A DNA stretch of 64,000 nt, taken from positions 1,488,001 to 1,552,000 of the forward strand of contig NZ_JAZGLW010000001.1 of NCBI RefSeq assembly GCF_036409155.1. The letters run 5' to 3'. Below are positions 17,360-26,980 of the stretch, in pieces. The number at the start of each line of letters is the position of its first letter. Within the stretch, counting starts at the first letter, position 1. The notes under the pieces were generated by a model, which saw only the letters and a list, made by a program, of their open reading frames with translations, ran no database searches and was not told the DNA's origin. This DNA comes from Mycobacterium sp. 050128. GTDB taxonomy: Bacteria > Actinomycetota > Actinomycetes > Mycobacteriales > Mycobacteriaceae. The position numbers and the translations under genes were made by a program.

Positions 17360-18285
17360 TGTCAGAGATCGTGACCGAGATCTCCGAAGACGAACTGGCC
17401 GGGCTGTCCGAATTCTCGCTGCTGTCCGAGAACGCCGAGCAGGCCGGCGTGACCGGTCGGCTGCCGGACGTGGAACGGATCGAGGCCGAAACGCCGAACG
17501 GCTCCATCAGCGCGCTGCGCTGGGGCGGCACTGCGCCGCGAATCGTCTTTCTGCACGGTGGTGGACAGAACGCCCACACCTGGGACACCGTCATCGTCGG
17601 GCTCGGGGTACCGGCGCTGGCGGTCGACCTGCCCGGCCATGGCCATTCCGGCTGGCGTGCAGACGGCGACTACTCGCCGCAGCACAACGCCGATGCCGTG
17701 GCGCCGGTGCTGCGCGACTTCGCGCCCGACGCCGACCTGGTCGTGGGCATGTCGCTGGGCGGGCTGACCGGGATCCGGCTCGGCGCGATCGCACCGGAAC
17801 TGGTGCGCGAACTCGTTCTCGTGGACGTCACACCGTCGGCATTGCACCGCTACGCCGAGCTGACCACCGAGCAGCAGGGCACCGTCGCGCTGGTACAGGG
17901 CGAGCGCGAGTTCCCCAGCTTCCAGGCCATGCTCGACCTGACGGTCGCCGCGGCACCCCACCGCGAGGTCAAGGCACTGCGCCGCGGCGTGTTCCACAAC
18001 TCCCGACGGCTGGAGAACGGGAACTGGGCGTGGCGCTACGACACCATCCGCAAAGTCCCGGACTTCGGCGATTTGTGGAACGACGTGGACGCGTTGACCG
18101 CACCCGTCACCCTGGTGCGCGGCGGCTCGTCACCCTTCGTCACGGACGAGGACGCCGACGAACTCACCAAGCGCACAACGCATTTCCGTCAGGTTCACGT
18201 TGTCGCCAACTCCGGACATTCCGTGCAAAGCGATCAGCCCCGCGCGCTGATCGAACTATTGACCGGGGTCCTCAACGCAGGCTGA
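17359..18285 (+). CDS. Alpha/beta hydrolase (Rv0045c-like esterase)
   Basis: A 308-residue alpha/beta hydrolase. The oxyanion region is VFLHGGGQNAHTW, the nucleophile elbow is VVGMSLGGLTG (Ser), and the catalytic His is in VVANSGHSVQSDQP; the acid residue is probably in TLVRGGSSPFVTDED. Rv0045c, the M. tuberculosis equivalent, is an esterase with a preference for short acyl groups. Its ATG overlaps the DUF1214 stop by one base, and the next gene begins 26 nt later. No signal peptide is seen, so it acts in the cytoplasm. Confidence 0.88.
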   Translation: MSEIVTEISEDELAGLSEFSLLSENAEQAGVTGRLPDVERIEAETPNGSISALRWGGTAPRIVFLHGGGQNAHTWDTVIVGLGVPALAVDLPGHGHSGWRADGDYSPQHNADAVAPVLRDFAPDADLVVGMSLGGLTGIRLGAIAPELVRELVLVDVTPSALHRYAELTTEQQGTVALVQGEREFPSFQAMLDLTVAAAPHREVKALRRGVFHNSRRLENGNWAWRYDTIRKVPDFGDLWNDVDALTAPVTLVRGGSSPFVTDEDADELTKRTTHFRQVHVVANSGHSVQSDQPRALIELLTGVLNAG

Positions 18286-18299
18286 GAGGCCCGGGCTCC

Positions 18300-18305
18300 T
18301 ACGGT
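18300..18305 (+). promoter_or_regulatory. -10 element before the second LLM oxidoreductase
   Basis: TACGGT (TANNNT) ends 6 nt before ATG 18312, consistent with an internal leaderless promoter inside the operon. Confidence 0.4.
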
Positions 18306-18311
18306 GGTCGT

Positions 18312-19118
18312 ATGACCCACCCCGTTCGCATCGGTGTACAACTGCAGCCTCAGCACGCGCCCGAATACCGCCACATCCGTGACGCCGTGCGGCGCTGCGA
18401 GGACATGGGTGTCGACGTCGCATTCACCTGGGATCACTTCTTCCCGCTCTACGGTGATCCCGACGGCGCGCATTTCGAATGCTGGACGGTGCTGGCGGCC
18501 TGGGCCGAGCAGACGTCGCGCATCGAGTTCGGCGCGCTGGTGACGTGCAACTCGTATCGCAATCCGGAACTGCTCGCCGACATGGCGCGCACCGTCGACC
18601 ACATTTCCGAGGGCCGGTTGATCCTGGGTATCGGATCCGGTTGGAAGGAAAAGGACTACGACGAGTACGGCTACGAATTCGGTACCGCGGGCAGCCGCCT
18701 CGACGACCTGGCCGCGGCCTTCCCCCGGATCACGTCGCGGCTGAGCAAGCTCAATCCCGCACCCACCCGCGACATCCCGATACTGATCGGCGGCAAGGGT
18801 CCGCGAAAGACCCTGCGACTGGTTGCCGAGTACGGCGACATCTGGCACGGCTTCACCACTGTCGATACCTACCCGGCCGCCGCGGCCGTGCTGGACGAGC
18901 ATTGCGCCGCGTTCGGGCGCGACCCGTCCACGATCGAGCGGTCGGCCGGCGTGGAGGACAACAGCGGTGTGCGCCGCGGCGAAGGGGTCGACGGGTTGAT
19001 CGCCAACGCCGAGGGGCTGACCGCGTTGGGGGTGACGCTGTTGACGGTCGGCGTCAATGGTCCGGATTACGACCTGGGCGCGGCCGAGGCATTGTGCCGC
19101 TGGCGCGACGCGCGTTAA
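18312..19118 (+). CDS. LLM-class F420-dependent oxidoreductase (Rv0044c-like)
   Basis: A 268-residue luciferase-like oxidoreductase. Family motifs: VDVAFTWDHFFPLYG, FGALVTCNSYRNPELLADMARTVDHIS, RLILGIGSGWKEKDYDEYGYEFG, and PILIGGKGPRKTLRLVAEYGD, which shape the F420/FMN site. Such enzymes use F420H2 to reduce varied substrates; this one is uncharacterised. It follows the hydrolase by 26 nt and may have its own leaderless promoter, because a TACGGT -10 lies 6 nt upstream of its ATG. Confidence 0.88.
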   Translation: MTHPVRIGVQLQPQHAPEYRHIRDAVRRCEDMGVDVAFTWDHFFPLYGDPDGAHFECWTVLAAWAEQTSRIEFGALVTCNSYRNPELLADMARTVDHISEGRLILGIGSGWKEKDYDEYGYEFGTAGSRLDDLAAAFPRITSRLSKLNPAPTRDIPILIGGKGPRKTLRLVAEYGDIWHGFTTVDTYPAAAAVLDEHCAAFGRDPSTIERSAGVEDNSGVRRGEGVDGLIANAEGLTALGVTLLTVGVNGPDYDLGAAEALCRWRDAR

Positions 19119-19231
19119 TTGGGGTTTGCCTCCAATTCATCCGCCAAACACCTTAACGAATGCGCAAATACATGAGAAACTTTCCACCGCTGATCGCTGG
19201 TGCGGAGCTGCAACAGACTTGAGAGAGACTC

Positions 19232-19972
19232 ATGCCGAAGAAATATGGGGTCAAGGAAAAGGACCAGGTTGTCAACCACATCCTCAACCTGGTGCTGACG
19301 GGCAAGCTGCGCAGCGGCGACCGCGTCGATCGCAACGAGATCGCGCTCGGCTTGGGAGTCAGTCGCGTGCCGATTCAAGAGGCCCTGATCGAGCTCGAGC
19401 ACGACGGCATCGTGTCGACCCGCTATCACCGGGGCGCGTTCGTCGAGCGATTCGATGAAGCCACCGTCCTCGAGCATCACGAGCTTGACGGCATGCTCAA
19501 CGGCATCGCCTCGGCGCGCGCCGCGAGCAACCCGACGCCGCGGATCCTCGGGCAGCTCGATTCGCTGATGCGCTCGATGCGCACCGCGAAGGACTCCCGG
19601 GTCTTTTCCGAATTCACCGCTGAGTACCGGCGCACCGTCAACGACGAATACGCCGGGCCGCGACTGCACGCCACTATCCGTGCCTCAGAAGACCTCATCC
19701 CGCACGCCTTCTGGATGAGCTACCAGAACAATCGCGACGATGTGCTGCCCTACTACGAGGACGAAACGTCGGCGATCCACCGCCGCGACCCGGACGCCGC
19801 GCGGGCGGCATGCGTCGGCCGCGCCCACCTGATGGCGCAGACCATGCTGGCCGAACTGTTCCGGCGCAGGGTTTTCGCCGCACCCGACGACATTCGCCGG
19901 GTTGTTGCCGGGCCGCTTCCCGTCCTGGCGAAGACGGAGGCGGTCTGCGCCGAGCCGTCGATGGCGCTCTAA
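19232..19972 (+). CDS. GntR-family transcriptional regulator
   Basis: A 246-residue regulator equivalent to Rv0043c. The N-terminal winged helix is [49 protein letters not shown] (about residues 13-60), with the recognition helix around SRVPIQEAL. The C-terminal half is a FadR/FCD-like helical ligand domain ([41 protein letters not shown]). Such regulators sense small carboxylates. It lies between the oxidoreductase operon and the ABC transporter, on the same strand, so either could be its target. The ATG follows a GAGAGA ribosome site. Confidence 0.9.
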   Translation: MPKKYGVKEKDQVVNHILNLVLTGKLRSGDRVDRNEIALGLGVSRVPIQEALIELEHDGIVSTRYHRGAFVERFDEATVLEHHELDGMLNGIASARAASNPTPRILGQLDSLMRSMRTAKDSRVFSEFTAEYRRTVNDEYAGPRLHATIRASEDLIPHAFWMSYQNNRDDVLPYYEDETSAIHRRDPDAARAACVGRAHLMAQTMLAELFRRRVFAAPDDIRRVVAGPLPVLAKTEAVCAEPSMAL

Positions 19973-20008
19973 ATCGACTCTCGCCGCGACGAGTTGCCGC
20001 CCGATAGA

Positions 20009-20014
20009 TACGGT
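20009..20014 (+). promoter_or_regulatory. -10 element for the ABC transporter
   Basis: TACGGT (TANNNT) lies 7 nt upstream of ATG 20022, consistent with a leaderless transcript. Confidence 0.4.
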
Positions 20015-20021
20015 GGCGGTG

Positions 20022-21830
20022 ATGAACTCGTGCGAAGGCCCGCGCGCGAAGTGCGGCGCCAAGCTGTTCGGACTAACCGCGACAATTGTGATCGTGGTCA
20101 GCCTGGTGCTGGCCGGACCCGCGTTCGCCGACCGCAACCAATGCGCGCCGGGCGGACCCGAGAGCGCGTCCGCCTTACCGAAAGACCTGACCACCGTCGG
20201 CGGCGTCGGACGCGACGACGACCACACGACCGCCTCGGTGGAGCCGCTCAGCGAGATCAACGTCAACGCGTTGGGCCTGAACTCACCGGGCGTCCTGAAC
20301 GTCGGCACCCTGTCGGATGCCCCGCCCTCGGTCTGTGTTGACGCGAACGGCACCTTCAGCGGATTCGACAATCAGCTGCTGACCGCGATGGCGAAAAAGC
20401 TGGGCCTGCAAGTCCGTTTCGCCAGTACCGATTTCTCCGCATTGCTTGCCGAAGTGGCGTCGCGGCGCTTCGACGTGGGCTCGTCATCGGTGAAAGCCAC
20501 CGCTGCCCGGCGGCGCACCGTCGGGTTTACCAACGGCTACGACTTCGGCTACTACGCGCTGATCGTGCCACCCGGGTCGCCGATCAAAAGCTTCAGTGAT
20601 CTCGCCGAGGGCCAACGAATCGGCGTCGTCCAGGGCACCGTCGAGGAGTCCTATGTCGTCGACACCCTGCACCTGCAACCGGTGAAGTACCCCGGCTTCT
20701 CCACCGTGTACGCCAGCCTCAAGACCCACCAGATCGACGCCTGGGTCGCGCCGGCGGCGTTGGCCACCAACGTGATGCACCCGGGCGATCCGGCGGTGGT
20801 GGTGGCCAACGAGTTCAGCGCCGGCGACTTCGTCGCGTACCCGGTTGCCAACGACAACCCGGCACTGATCTCTGCGCTGAACTCCGCGCTGGACGCCGTC
20901 ATCGCCGACGGCACCTGGTCGAAGCTCTACTCGGAATGGGTCCCACGCCCGTTGCCACCGGGCTGGAAACCCGGATCCCGGGCCGCCCCGGTACCGCAGC
21001 TGCCGGACTTCGCCGCGATAGCGGCCAGCAACCACCACAGGTCGACGCACCCGCCGGCCCCGAAATCCGTACTCGCACAACTGGGTGACCAGTTCTTGGA
21101 CTGGGATCTCTACAAACAGGCCGTCCCCGCTTTGCTTATGACGGGACTTCCCAACACGTTGATCCTGACTAACAGCGCGCTGGCGATCGGGCTGGTGTTC
21201 GGCATGGTGCTGGCCATGGCGGGCATGTCGAACTCATGGTGGCTGCGCTGGCCGGCGCGGATCTATACCGACATCTTCCGCGGTCTTCCCGAGGTCGTGA
21301 TCATCTTGATCATCGGGATGGGGATCGGACCACTGGTGGGTGGGCTGACGAACAACAACCCGTACCCGTTGGGTATCGCCGCGCTGGGCTTGATGGCGGC
21401 CGCCTACATCGGCGAGATTCTGCGCTCGGGAATCCAGAGCGTCGACTCCGGCCAGCTGGAGGCCGCGCGCGCACTCGGATTCAGTTATCCGGCCGCGATG
21501 CGGCTGGTCGTGGTGCCGCAGGGGGTGCGGCGGGTGTTGCCCGCGCTGGTCAATCAGGCCATCGCGCTGCTGAAGGGCTCGGCGCTGGTGTACTTCCTGG
21601 GTCTGGTGGCCCAGGAGCGAGAGCTGTTTCAAGTAGGCCGCGACCTCAACGCGCAGACCGGCAACCTCTCGCCGTTGGTGGCCGCGGGCCTCTTCTATCT
21701 GTTATTGACTGTTCCGTTAACGCATTTGGTGAACTACATCGACGCGCGGCTGCGCCGCGGCGGCTCCAGCGACGAATCAGAAGAGTCTGCCGCCATTTTC
21801 AGCTCCACCCTCGGCCCGGGGATGACATGA
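20022..21830 (+). CDS. Amino-acid ABC transporter, fused substrate-binding protein and permease
   Basis: A 602-residue fusion. A signal-like N-terminal helix (LTATIVIVVSLVLAGPAFA) leads into a bacterial family 3 solute-binding domain (about 80-330; LNVGTLSDAPPSVC, GFDNQLLTAMAKKLGLQVRF, RFDVGSSSVKATAARRRTVGFT). A HisM/GlnP-type permease domain follows (about 370-590) with the EAA-like loop SGQLEAARALGFSYPAAMRLVVVPQG. It imports polar amino acids or related solutes together with the downstream ATPase, whose ATG overlaps its stop (ATGA). M. tuberculosis lacks this pair here, from memory. Confidence 0.9.
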   Translation: MNSCEGPRAKCGAKLFGLTATIVIVVSLVLAGPAFADRNQCAPGGPESASALPKDLTTVGGVGRDDDHTTASVEPLSEINVNALGLNSPGVLNVGTLSDAPPSVCVDANGTFSGFDNQLLTAMAKKLGLQVRFASTDFSALLAEVASRRFDVGSSSVKATAARRRTVGFTNGYDFGYYALIVPPGSPIKSFSDLAEGQRIGVVQGTVEESYVVDTLHLQPVKYPGFSTVYASLKTHQIDAWVAPAALATNVMHPGDPAVVVANEFSAGDFVAYPVANDNPALISALNSALDAVIADGTWSKLYSEWVPRPLPPGWKPGSRAAPVPQLPDFAAIAASNHHRSTHPPAPKSVLAQLGDQFLDWDLYKQAVPALLMTGLPNTLILTNSALAIGLVFGMVLAMAGMSNSWWLRWPARIYTDIFRGLPEVVIILIIGMGIGPLVGGLTNNNPYPLGIAALGLMAAAYIGEILRSGIQSVDSGQLEAARALGFSYPAAMRLVVVPQGVRRVLPALVNQAIALLKGSALVYFLGLVAQERELFQVGRDLNAQTGNLSPLVAAGLFYLLLTVPLTHLVNYIDARLRRGGSSDESEESAAIFSSTLGPGMT

Positions 21831-22576
21831 CCGACCACACCGCAAGCCACGCATCAGTCTCGTTGGAAGCCAGGGACATTCACAAAACCCTCGGCGGGAA
21901 CAAGGTACTGCGTGGCGTCAGCTTCGAAGCCGCCGCGGGCACCACGGTGGCCGTCGTCGGACCGTCGGGGTCGGGTAAGTCGACGCTGCTGCGCGCACTG
22001 AACCGACTCTACGAACCCGACCAGGGCGACATCCTGCTCGACGGGCACTCGGTGCTGCACGACGATCCCGCCGAACTCCGTCAACGCATCGGCATGGTGT
22101 TCCAGCATTACAACCTGTTCCCGCATCTGAGCATCCTCAAGAACGTGGCGCTGGCCCCGCGCAAGTTGCGCGGGCTCTCCGCGGACGAGGCCAAGGAACT
22201 CGCGCTGGCTCAGCTGGAGCGAGTTGGCCTGAAGCACAAGGCCGGTGCCCGCCCCGGCATGCTGTCGGGGGGCCAACAGCAACGGGTTGCGATCGCCCGG
22301 GCGCTGGCCATGGGGCCGCAGGTGATGTTTTTCGACGAGGCGACATCCGCGCTGGATCCGGAGATGGTCAAGGGCGCCTTGCAACTCATCGCCGACCTCG
22401 GCGCCGGTGGGATGACGATGATTGTGGTCACGCACGAAATGGGTTTCGCCCGGTCGACGTCGGACATCGTCGTGTTCATGGATCACGGCAAGGTGGTGGA
22501 ATCCGGGCCACCAGAGCAGATATTCGAAGCGGCTAAGACCGAACGACTGCAGCGATTCCTGTCCCAAGTGCTTTGA
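21827..22576 (+). CDS. Amino-acid ABC transporter ATP-binding protein
   Basis: A 249-residue ATPase of the polar amino-acid (GlnQ/HisP) type. Walker A is GPSGSGKSTLLRAL, the Q-loop is MVFQHYNLFPHLS, the signature is MLSGGQQQRVAIARAL, Walker B is VMFFDEATSALDPE, and the switch His is in IVVTHEMGFA. It energises the fused binding-protein/permease, to which it is coupled by ATGA. The segment VVESGPPEQIF is typical of this subfamily. Confidence 0.95.
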   Translation: MTDHTASHASVSLEARDIHKTLGGNKVLRGVSFEAAAGTTVAVVGPSGSGKSTLLRALNRLYEPDQGDILLDGHSVLHDDPAELRQRIGMVFQHYNLFPHLSILKNVALAPRKLRGLSADEAKELALAQLERVGLKHKAGARPGMLSGGQQQRVAIARALAMGPQVMFFDEATSALDPEMVKGALQLIADLGAGGMTMIVVTHEMGFARSTSDIVVFMDHGKVVESGPPEQIFEAAKTERLQRFLSQVL

Positions 22577-22626
22577 CGGGCTAAAAATAGTCGCCGTAGC
22601 TACCTTGTACGGCCCCCATATCGGGC

Positions 22627-22632
22627 TAGACT
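22627..22632 (+). promoter_or_regulatory. -10 element for the MarR gene
   Basis: TAGACT (TANNNT) lies 8 nt upstream of ATG 22641. The downstream SDR gene has the same TAGACTG context, consistent with leaderless starts. Confidence 0.45.
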
Positions 22633-22640
22633 GCCGACTT

Positions 22641-23147
22641 ATGGCGGACAGCGACTCCACCGCGGCCGAGGTGACCGAGCTTGCGGAAGGCTTGCACCGC
22701 GCGCTGTCCAAACTGTTTTCGATACTGCGCCGCGGTGATCCCAGTGGAGTGGTGGCGGGCGAATTGACGTTGGCGCAGCTGTCGATCCTGGTCACCTTGC
22801 TCGATCAAGGCCCGATCCGGATGACGGATCTGGCCGCACACGAACGGGTGCGGACGCCCACCACGACCGTGGCGATCCGCCGGCTGGAGAAGATCGGACT
22901 GGTGAAGCGCTCGCGCGACCCGTCCGACCTGCGGGCCGTTCTCGTCGACATCACGCCGCGCGGCCGGGCCGTTCACGCCGAGTCGCTGGCTAATCGGCAC
23001 GCGGCCCTGGCCGCGATGCTCAGCCAGCTCAACGAGTCCGACCTGGACATGCTGACCAAAGCGCTGGCACCGCTGGAGCACCTGGCCTCGGGCGAGCCGA
23101 CGTCGGGTCCCGCCGGCGGAGAGTCCCCCGCACGCAAGCGTGCGTGA
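22641..23147 (+). CDS. MarR-family transcriptional regulator
   Basis: A 168-residue regulator equivalent to Rv0042c. The winged-helix core is LAQLSILVTLLDQGPIRMTDLAAHERVRTPTTTVAIRRLEKIGLVKRSRDPSDLRAVLVDITPRG (about residues 44-110), with the wing RSRDPSDLRAV. Flanking helices provide dimerisation. MarR proteins usually repress nearby transport or stress genes and are released by phenolic ligands or oxidation. It lies 64 nt after the ABC ATPase and 48 nt before the SDR gene. Confidence 0.92.
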   Translation: MADSDSTAAEVTELAEGLHRALSKLFSILRRGDPSGVVAGELTLAQLSILVTLLDQGPIRMTDLAAHERVRTPTTTVAIRRLEKIGLVKRSRDPSDLRAVLVDITPRGRAVHAESLANRHAALAAMLSQLNESDLDMLTKALAPLEHLASGEPTSGPAGGESPARKRA

Positions 23148-23182
23148 AAGTAGCTGTTTTCCAACGGCATTGGTGCTGTCCG

Positions 23183-23188
23183 TAGACT
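23183..23188 (+). promoter_or_regulatory. -10 element for the SDR gene
   Basis: TAGACT lies 7 nt upstream of ATG 23196, the spacing of a leaderless transcript. Confidence 0.45.
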
Positions 23189-23195
23189 GAGCTTC

Positions 23196-23867
23196 ATGCC
23201 AACTGCACTCATCACCGGTGCCGGCGGTGGTATCGGTTCCGCCATCGCCACCGCGCTGGCCCCGACGCATACGCTGCTGCTGGCCGGTCGGCCCTCGCCT
23301 CGGCTCGACGCCGTCGCGGAGCGACTCGGCGCCACCACCTTCCCACTGGACTTGACCGACATCGACGAGATCGCGGCAACGTGCGAAATCGTGGACGCGC
23401 TCGACGTGCTGGTGCACAACGCGGGGGTGTCCGTCCCGGGTCGGGTCGCCGAGTCGCATGTCGACGAATGGCGTGCCACCTTCAGCGTGAATGTCTTTGG
23501 GGCGGTGGCCCTTACGCTAGAACTGTTACCGGCCCTGCGCAGCGCTCGCGGTCAGGTGGTGTTCATCAACTCCGGGGCGGGACGCGCGGTTTCACCGGGT
23601 ATGGCGTCCTACTCGGCCAGCAAGTTCGCATTGCGCGCGTTCGCCGACTCGCTGCGCATCGACGAACCGGACCTGCGGGTCACCACGATATTTCCCGGCC
23701 GCACCGACACCGAGATGCAGCGCGAACTGGTCGCGTTCGAGGGCGGTGAGTACGACGCCGACAAATTCCTGCAGCCCGAAACCGTCGCCGCGGCGGTCGC
23801 CCAAGCGGTGGCCACACCACGCGACGGCCACGTCCACGAAGTGGTGCTACGACCGGGCCGACGGTAA
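23196..23867 (+). CDS. Short-chain dehydrogenase/reductase
   Basis: A 223-residue classical SDR. It has the nucleotide motif TGAGGGIGSA (residues 7-16), the acidic site after strand 3 (FPLDLTD), the structural NAG (VHNAGVS), the catalytic Ser (INSGAG), and the YxxxK pair (YSASK). The basic residue after strand 2 (AGRPSPRLD) suggests NADPH. The substrate is unknown. It starts at a probable leaderless ATG and ends 6 nt before the convergent leuS gene. Confidence 0.9.
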   Translation: MPTALITGAGGGIGSAIATALAPTHTLLLAGRPSPRLDAVAERLGATTFPLDLTDIDEIAATCEIVDALDVLVHNAGVSVPGRVAESHVDEWRATFSVNVFGAVALTLELLPALRSARGQVVFINSGAGRAVSPGMASYSASKFALRAFADSLRIDEPDLRVTTIFPGRTDTEMQRELVAFEGGEYDADKFLQPETVAAAVAQAVATPRDGHVHEVVLRPGRR

Positions 23868-23873
23868 TCGGCT

Positions 23874-26792
23874 TCAGACCACCAGATTGACCAGCCGGCC
23901 GGCGACCACGATCACCTTGCGGGGGGTGGCCCCGGCCAAGAACGCCTGGACCTTTTCATCACCCAGCGCGGCGGCTTTCAGGGTGGCGTCATCGGCGTTG
24001 GCGGCCACCACCACCCGTCCGCGCACCTTGCCGTTGACCTGCACCGGGTACTCGACGGTGTCGTCGACGAGGTAAGCGGGGTCGGCTTCCGGAAACGGGC
24101 CGTGCGCCAACGACGTGGTGTGCCCCAGCCGCAACCACAACTCCTCGGCCAGGTGCGGGGCCAGCGGTGCCAGCATCAGCACCAGCGGTTCGACCGCAGC
24201 GCGGGGCACCGCGTCGCGATGCTCTTTGGTGAGGTGATTGGTGTACTCGATCAGCTTGGCTGCGGCGGTGTTATTCCGCAGCGCCGCATAGTCTTCCGCG
24301 ACGCCCTCGACTGTGCGATGCAGTGCGCGCAGGGTTTCGGCGTTCAGCTGCTGCGGCTCATCGGCCACCCGGGATTCGCCGGTGTTCTCGTCGACCACCA
24401 GCCGCCAGACCCGCTGCAAGAAACGGTGCGCGCCGATCACGTCCTTGGTCGCCCACGGCCGGGACGCCTCGAGCGGGCCCATCGACATCTCATAGACCCG
24501 CAGGGTGTCCGCACCGTATTCGTCACAGATGGTGTCCGGTGAGATCGAATTCTTCAGGCTCTTACCGATTTTGCCGAATTCCTGAAAGACCTCGATCTCG
24601 CCGTCGGGCCCCGGGTAGAAGAACTTGTTATCCCGTTCGATCACCTCGTCGGCCGCGACATACGACCCGCGCGAATCGGTGTAGGCAAACGCCTGAATGT
24701 ATCCCTGATTGACCAGCCGGCGGTATGGCTCTCGCGAACTGACGTAACCCAGGTCGTAGAGGACCTTATGCCAGAACCTGGCATAGAGCAGGTGCAGCAC
24801 CGCGTGCTCTGCTCCCCCGACGTACAGGTCGACGCCGCCGGGGTCCTGCGCACCGTGCTCGGCCGGCCGCGGACCCATCCAGTACGCCTCATTTTCCTTG
24901 GCGCAGAACCGTTCCGAGTTATGCGGATCGGTGTAACGCAGCTCGTACCATGAGCTGCCGGCCCACTGCGGCATCACATTCGTGTCGCGGGTGTACGGCT
25001 TGAGGCCGTCGCCCAAGTCCAGCTCGACGTGCACCCAGTCGGTTGCCTTGCCCAGCGGCGGCGACGGCTCGCTGTCGGCGTCGTCGGGGTCGAACAGCAC
25101 CGGCGAATAATCCGGGATGTCGGGCAGCTCCACCGGAAGCGCGGCCTCGTTCAGCGCATGCGGGCGCCCGTCGCTGTCGTACACGATTGGGAACGGTTCG
25201 CCCCAATACCGTTGTCGCGCGAAAAGCCAGTCCCGCAACTTGAATTCGATCCGCGCCCGGCCGCGACCCTCGGACTCCAGCCGGGCGGTGATGGCTTCCT
25301 TGGCCGCCGCGACATCCATTCCGTCGAGGTAGCCGGCATTCACCAGCTCGCCGTCGCCCGCGTAGGCGGATTCCGAAACATCGCCGCCGGCAATGACTTC
25401 CACGATCGGCAAGTGGAATGCGCTGGCAAAATCCCAGTCACGCTGATCGTGGCCCGGCACCGCCATGATGGCCCCGGTGCCGTAGCCCACCAGTACGTAG
25501 TCGGCGATGAAGATGGGCACCGGCTTGCCGTTGGCCGGATTGGTCGCATAGCTGCCCAGGAAGACGCCGGTCTTCTCTTTGCTCTCCTGGCGCTCGAGGT
25601 CCGACTTCGCGCCGATCGCGCGCCGGTAGGCCGCGACGGCTTCCGCGGGCGTGACGGCTCCGTACGTCCAGCTGGGGTCCACGCCGTCCGGCCAGGCGGG
25701 GGCGACGAGTTCGTCGACCAGGTCGTGCTCGGGAGCCAGCACCAGATAGGTTGCGCCAAACAAGGTGTCGGGTCGCGTCGTGAACACATCGATGTCGACT
25801 TCGGAGCCCTTGCGGTCGCCGTTGAGAACGGTCGCCGAGAACAGCGCCTCTGCGCCGGTGGAACGGCCGATCCAGTTGCGTTGCATGGACTTGACCTGAT
25901 CGGGCCAGTCCAGCACGTCCAGGTCGTCGAGCAGCCGGTCGGAGTACGCCGTGATACGCATCATCCACTGCCGCAACCGTTTCCGGAAAACCGGAAAGTT
26001 GCCGCGGTCGCTGCGGCCGTCGGAGGTGACCTCTTCGTTGGCCAGCACCGTGCCCAGTCCGGGGCACCAATTCACCATTGAGTCGGCCCTATACACCAGC
26101 CGGTAGCCGTCGATCACGTCGGCACGCTCCCCCGCCGACAATGTCGCCCAGTCCCGGCCGTCGTCGAGACGACGGGCACCAAAATCGAATTCGGCGATCA
26201 GCTCGTCGATCGGACGGGCCTTGGCGGCCGCGGGGTCGAACCACGCGTTGTAGATCCGCAGGAAGATCCACTGCGTCCACTTGTAAAACTCGACGTCGGT
26301 AGTCGAGAAGGATCGCCGACTGTCGTGCCCGAGGCCCAACCGGCCCAACTGCCGGCGGAAGTTGACGATGTTGGCTTCGGTCCTGGTGCGCGGATGGGTG
26401 CCGGTTTGCACCGCATATTGCTCAGCGGGCAGCCCAAACGCATCAAAACCTAAGGCGTGCAGTACATTACGGCCGATCATCCGGAAGTAGCGGGCGTAGA
26501 CGTCGGTGGCGATGTAACCCAAGGGGTGTCCGACGTGCAGCCCGTCCCCTGACGGGTACGGGAACATGTCCTGCACGAACAACTTGTCGTCGGGCACCGG
26601 GGTGCCGTCGGTCGGGGCCAACGACCCCACCGGGTTAGGCACATTGAATGTTCCCAGCCGCGCCCAGTTGTCCTGCCAGGTGCCCTCGATACTGCCGGCC
26701 AGTTCCGCCGTGTAACGGAATGGCGGCGCGTCGGACTCCGTCTGGGCACCCGCAGGGATGCTCGGCGACGAGGTGGAGGGCGATTGGGTCAC
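23874..26792 (-). CDS. leuS: Leucyl-tRNA synthetase
   Basis: A 972-residue class I synthetase that charges tRNA-Leu. The HIGH-type motif is in [15 protein letters not shown], the KMSKS-type motif is [11 protein letters not shown], the CP1 editing domain holds the [21 protein letters not shown] region, and the C-terminal anticodon domain ends with [14 protein letters not shown] 26792 is chosen over the longer reading frame because the protein then matches the usual mycobacterial length, and a TACGCT -10 (26799-26804) lies 6 nt upstream. It is convergent with the SDR gene and divergent from mtc28. Confidence 0.97.
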   Translation of the reverse strand: MTQSPSTSSPSIPAGAQTESDAPPFRYTAELAGSIEGTWQDNWARLGTFNVPNPVGSLAPTDGTPVPDDKLFVQDMFPYPSGDGLHVGHPLGYIATDVYARYFRMIGRNVLHALGFDAFGLPAEQYAVQTGTHPRTRTEANIVNFRRQLGRLGLGHDSRRSFSTTDVEFYKWTQWIFLRIYNAWFDPAAAKARPIDELIAEFDFGARRLDDGRDWATLSAGERADVIDGYRLVYRADSMVNWCPGLGTVLANEEVTSDGRSDRGNFPVFRKRLRQWMMRITAYSDRLLDDLDVLDWPDQVKSMQRNWIGRSTGAEALFSATVLNGDRKGSEVDIDVFTTRPDTLFGATYLVLAPEHDLVDELVAPAWPDGVDPSWTYGAVTPAEAVAAYRRAIGAKSDLERQESKEKTGVFLGSYATNPANGKPVPIFIADYVLVGYGTGAIMAVPGHDQRDWDFASAFHLPIVEVIAGGDVSESAYAGDGELVNAGYLDGMDVAAAKEAITARLESEGRGRARIEFKLRDWLFARQRYWGEPFPIVYDSDGRPHALNEAALPVELPDIPDYSPVLFDPDDADSEPSPPLGKATDWVHVELDLGDGLKPYTRDTNVMPQWAGSSWYELRYTDPHNSERFCAKENEAYWMGPRPAEHGAQDPGGVDLYVGGAEHAVLHLLYARFWHKVLYDLGYVSSREPYRRLVNQGYIQAFAYTDSRGSYVAADEVIERDNKFFYPGPDGEIEVFQEFGKIGKSLKNSISPDTICDEYGADTLRVYEMSMGPLEASRPWATKDVIGAHRFLQRVWRLVVDENTGESRVADEPQQLNAETLRALHRTVEGVAEDYAALRNNTAAAKLIEYTNHLTKEHRDAVPRAAVEPLVLMLAPLAPHLAEELWLRLGHTTSLAHGPFPEADPAYLVDDTVEYPVQVNGKVRGRVVVAANADDATLKAAALGDEKVQAFLAGATPRKVIVVAGRLVNLVV

Positions 26793-26907
26793 CTGAACAG
26801 CGTATAAGGGCCGACTTGCCGGGTCCGCCGGCCACAGGTTGATAAAGGTTGCGTTGCGCATAGATCAGAGGTTCATCCCAGCTCTATTTCGGCCCTGTCC
26901 AGCAGCT

Positions 26908-26938
26908 TTGACCTCTGGTTACAGTCACCGTCTATACG
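26908..26938 (+). promoter_or_regulatory. Possible mtc28 promoter
   Basis: TTGACC (26908-26913) and TATACG (26933-26938) with a 19-bp spacer lie in the 190-bp region shared with leuS, 43 nt before the mtc28 start. The spacer is one to two bases long, so the call is weak. Confidence 0.3.
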
Positions 26939-26980
26939 CACGGATGCTGGTGGGCCAGCCATTCGGAAGGATCGACACAG

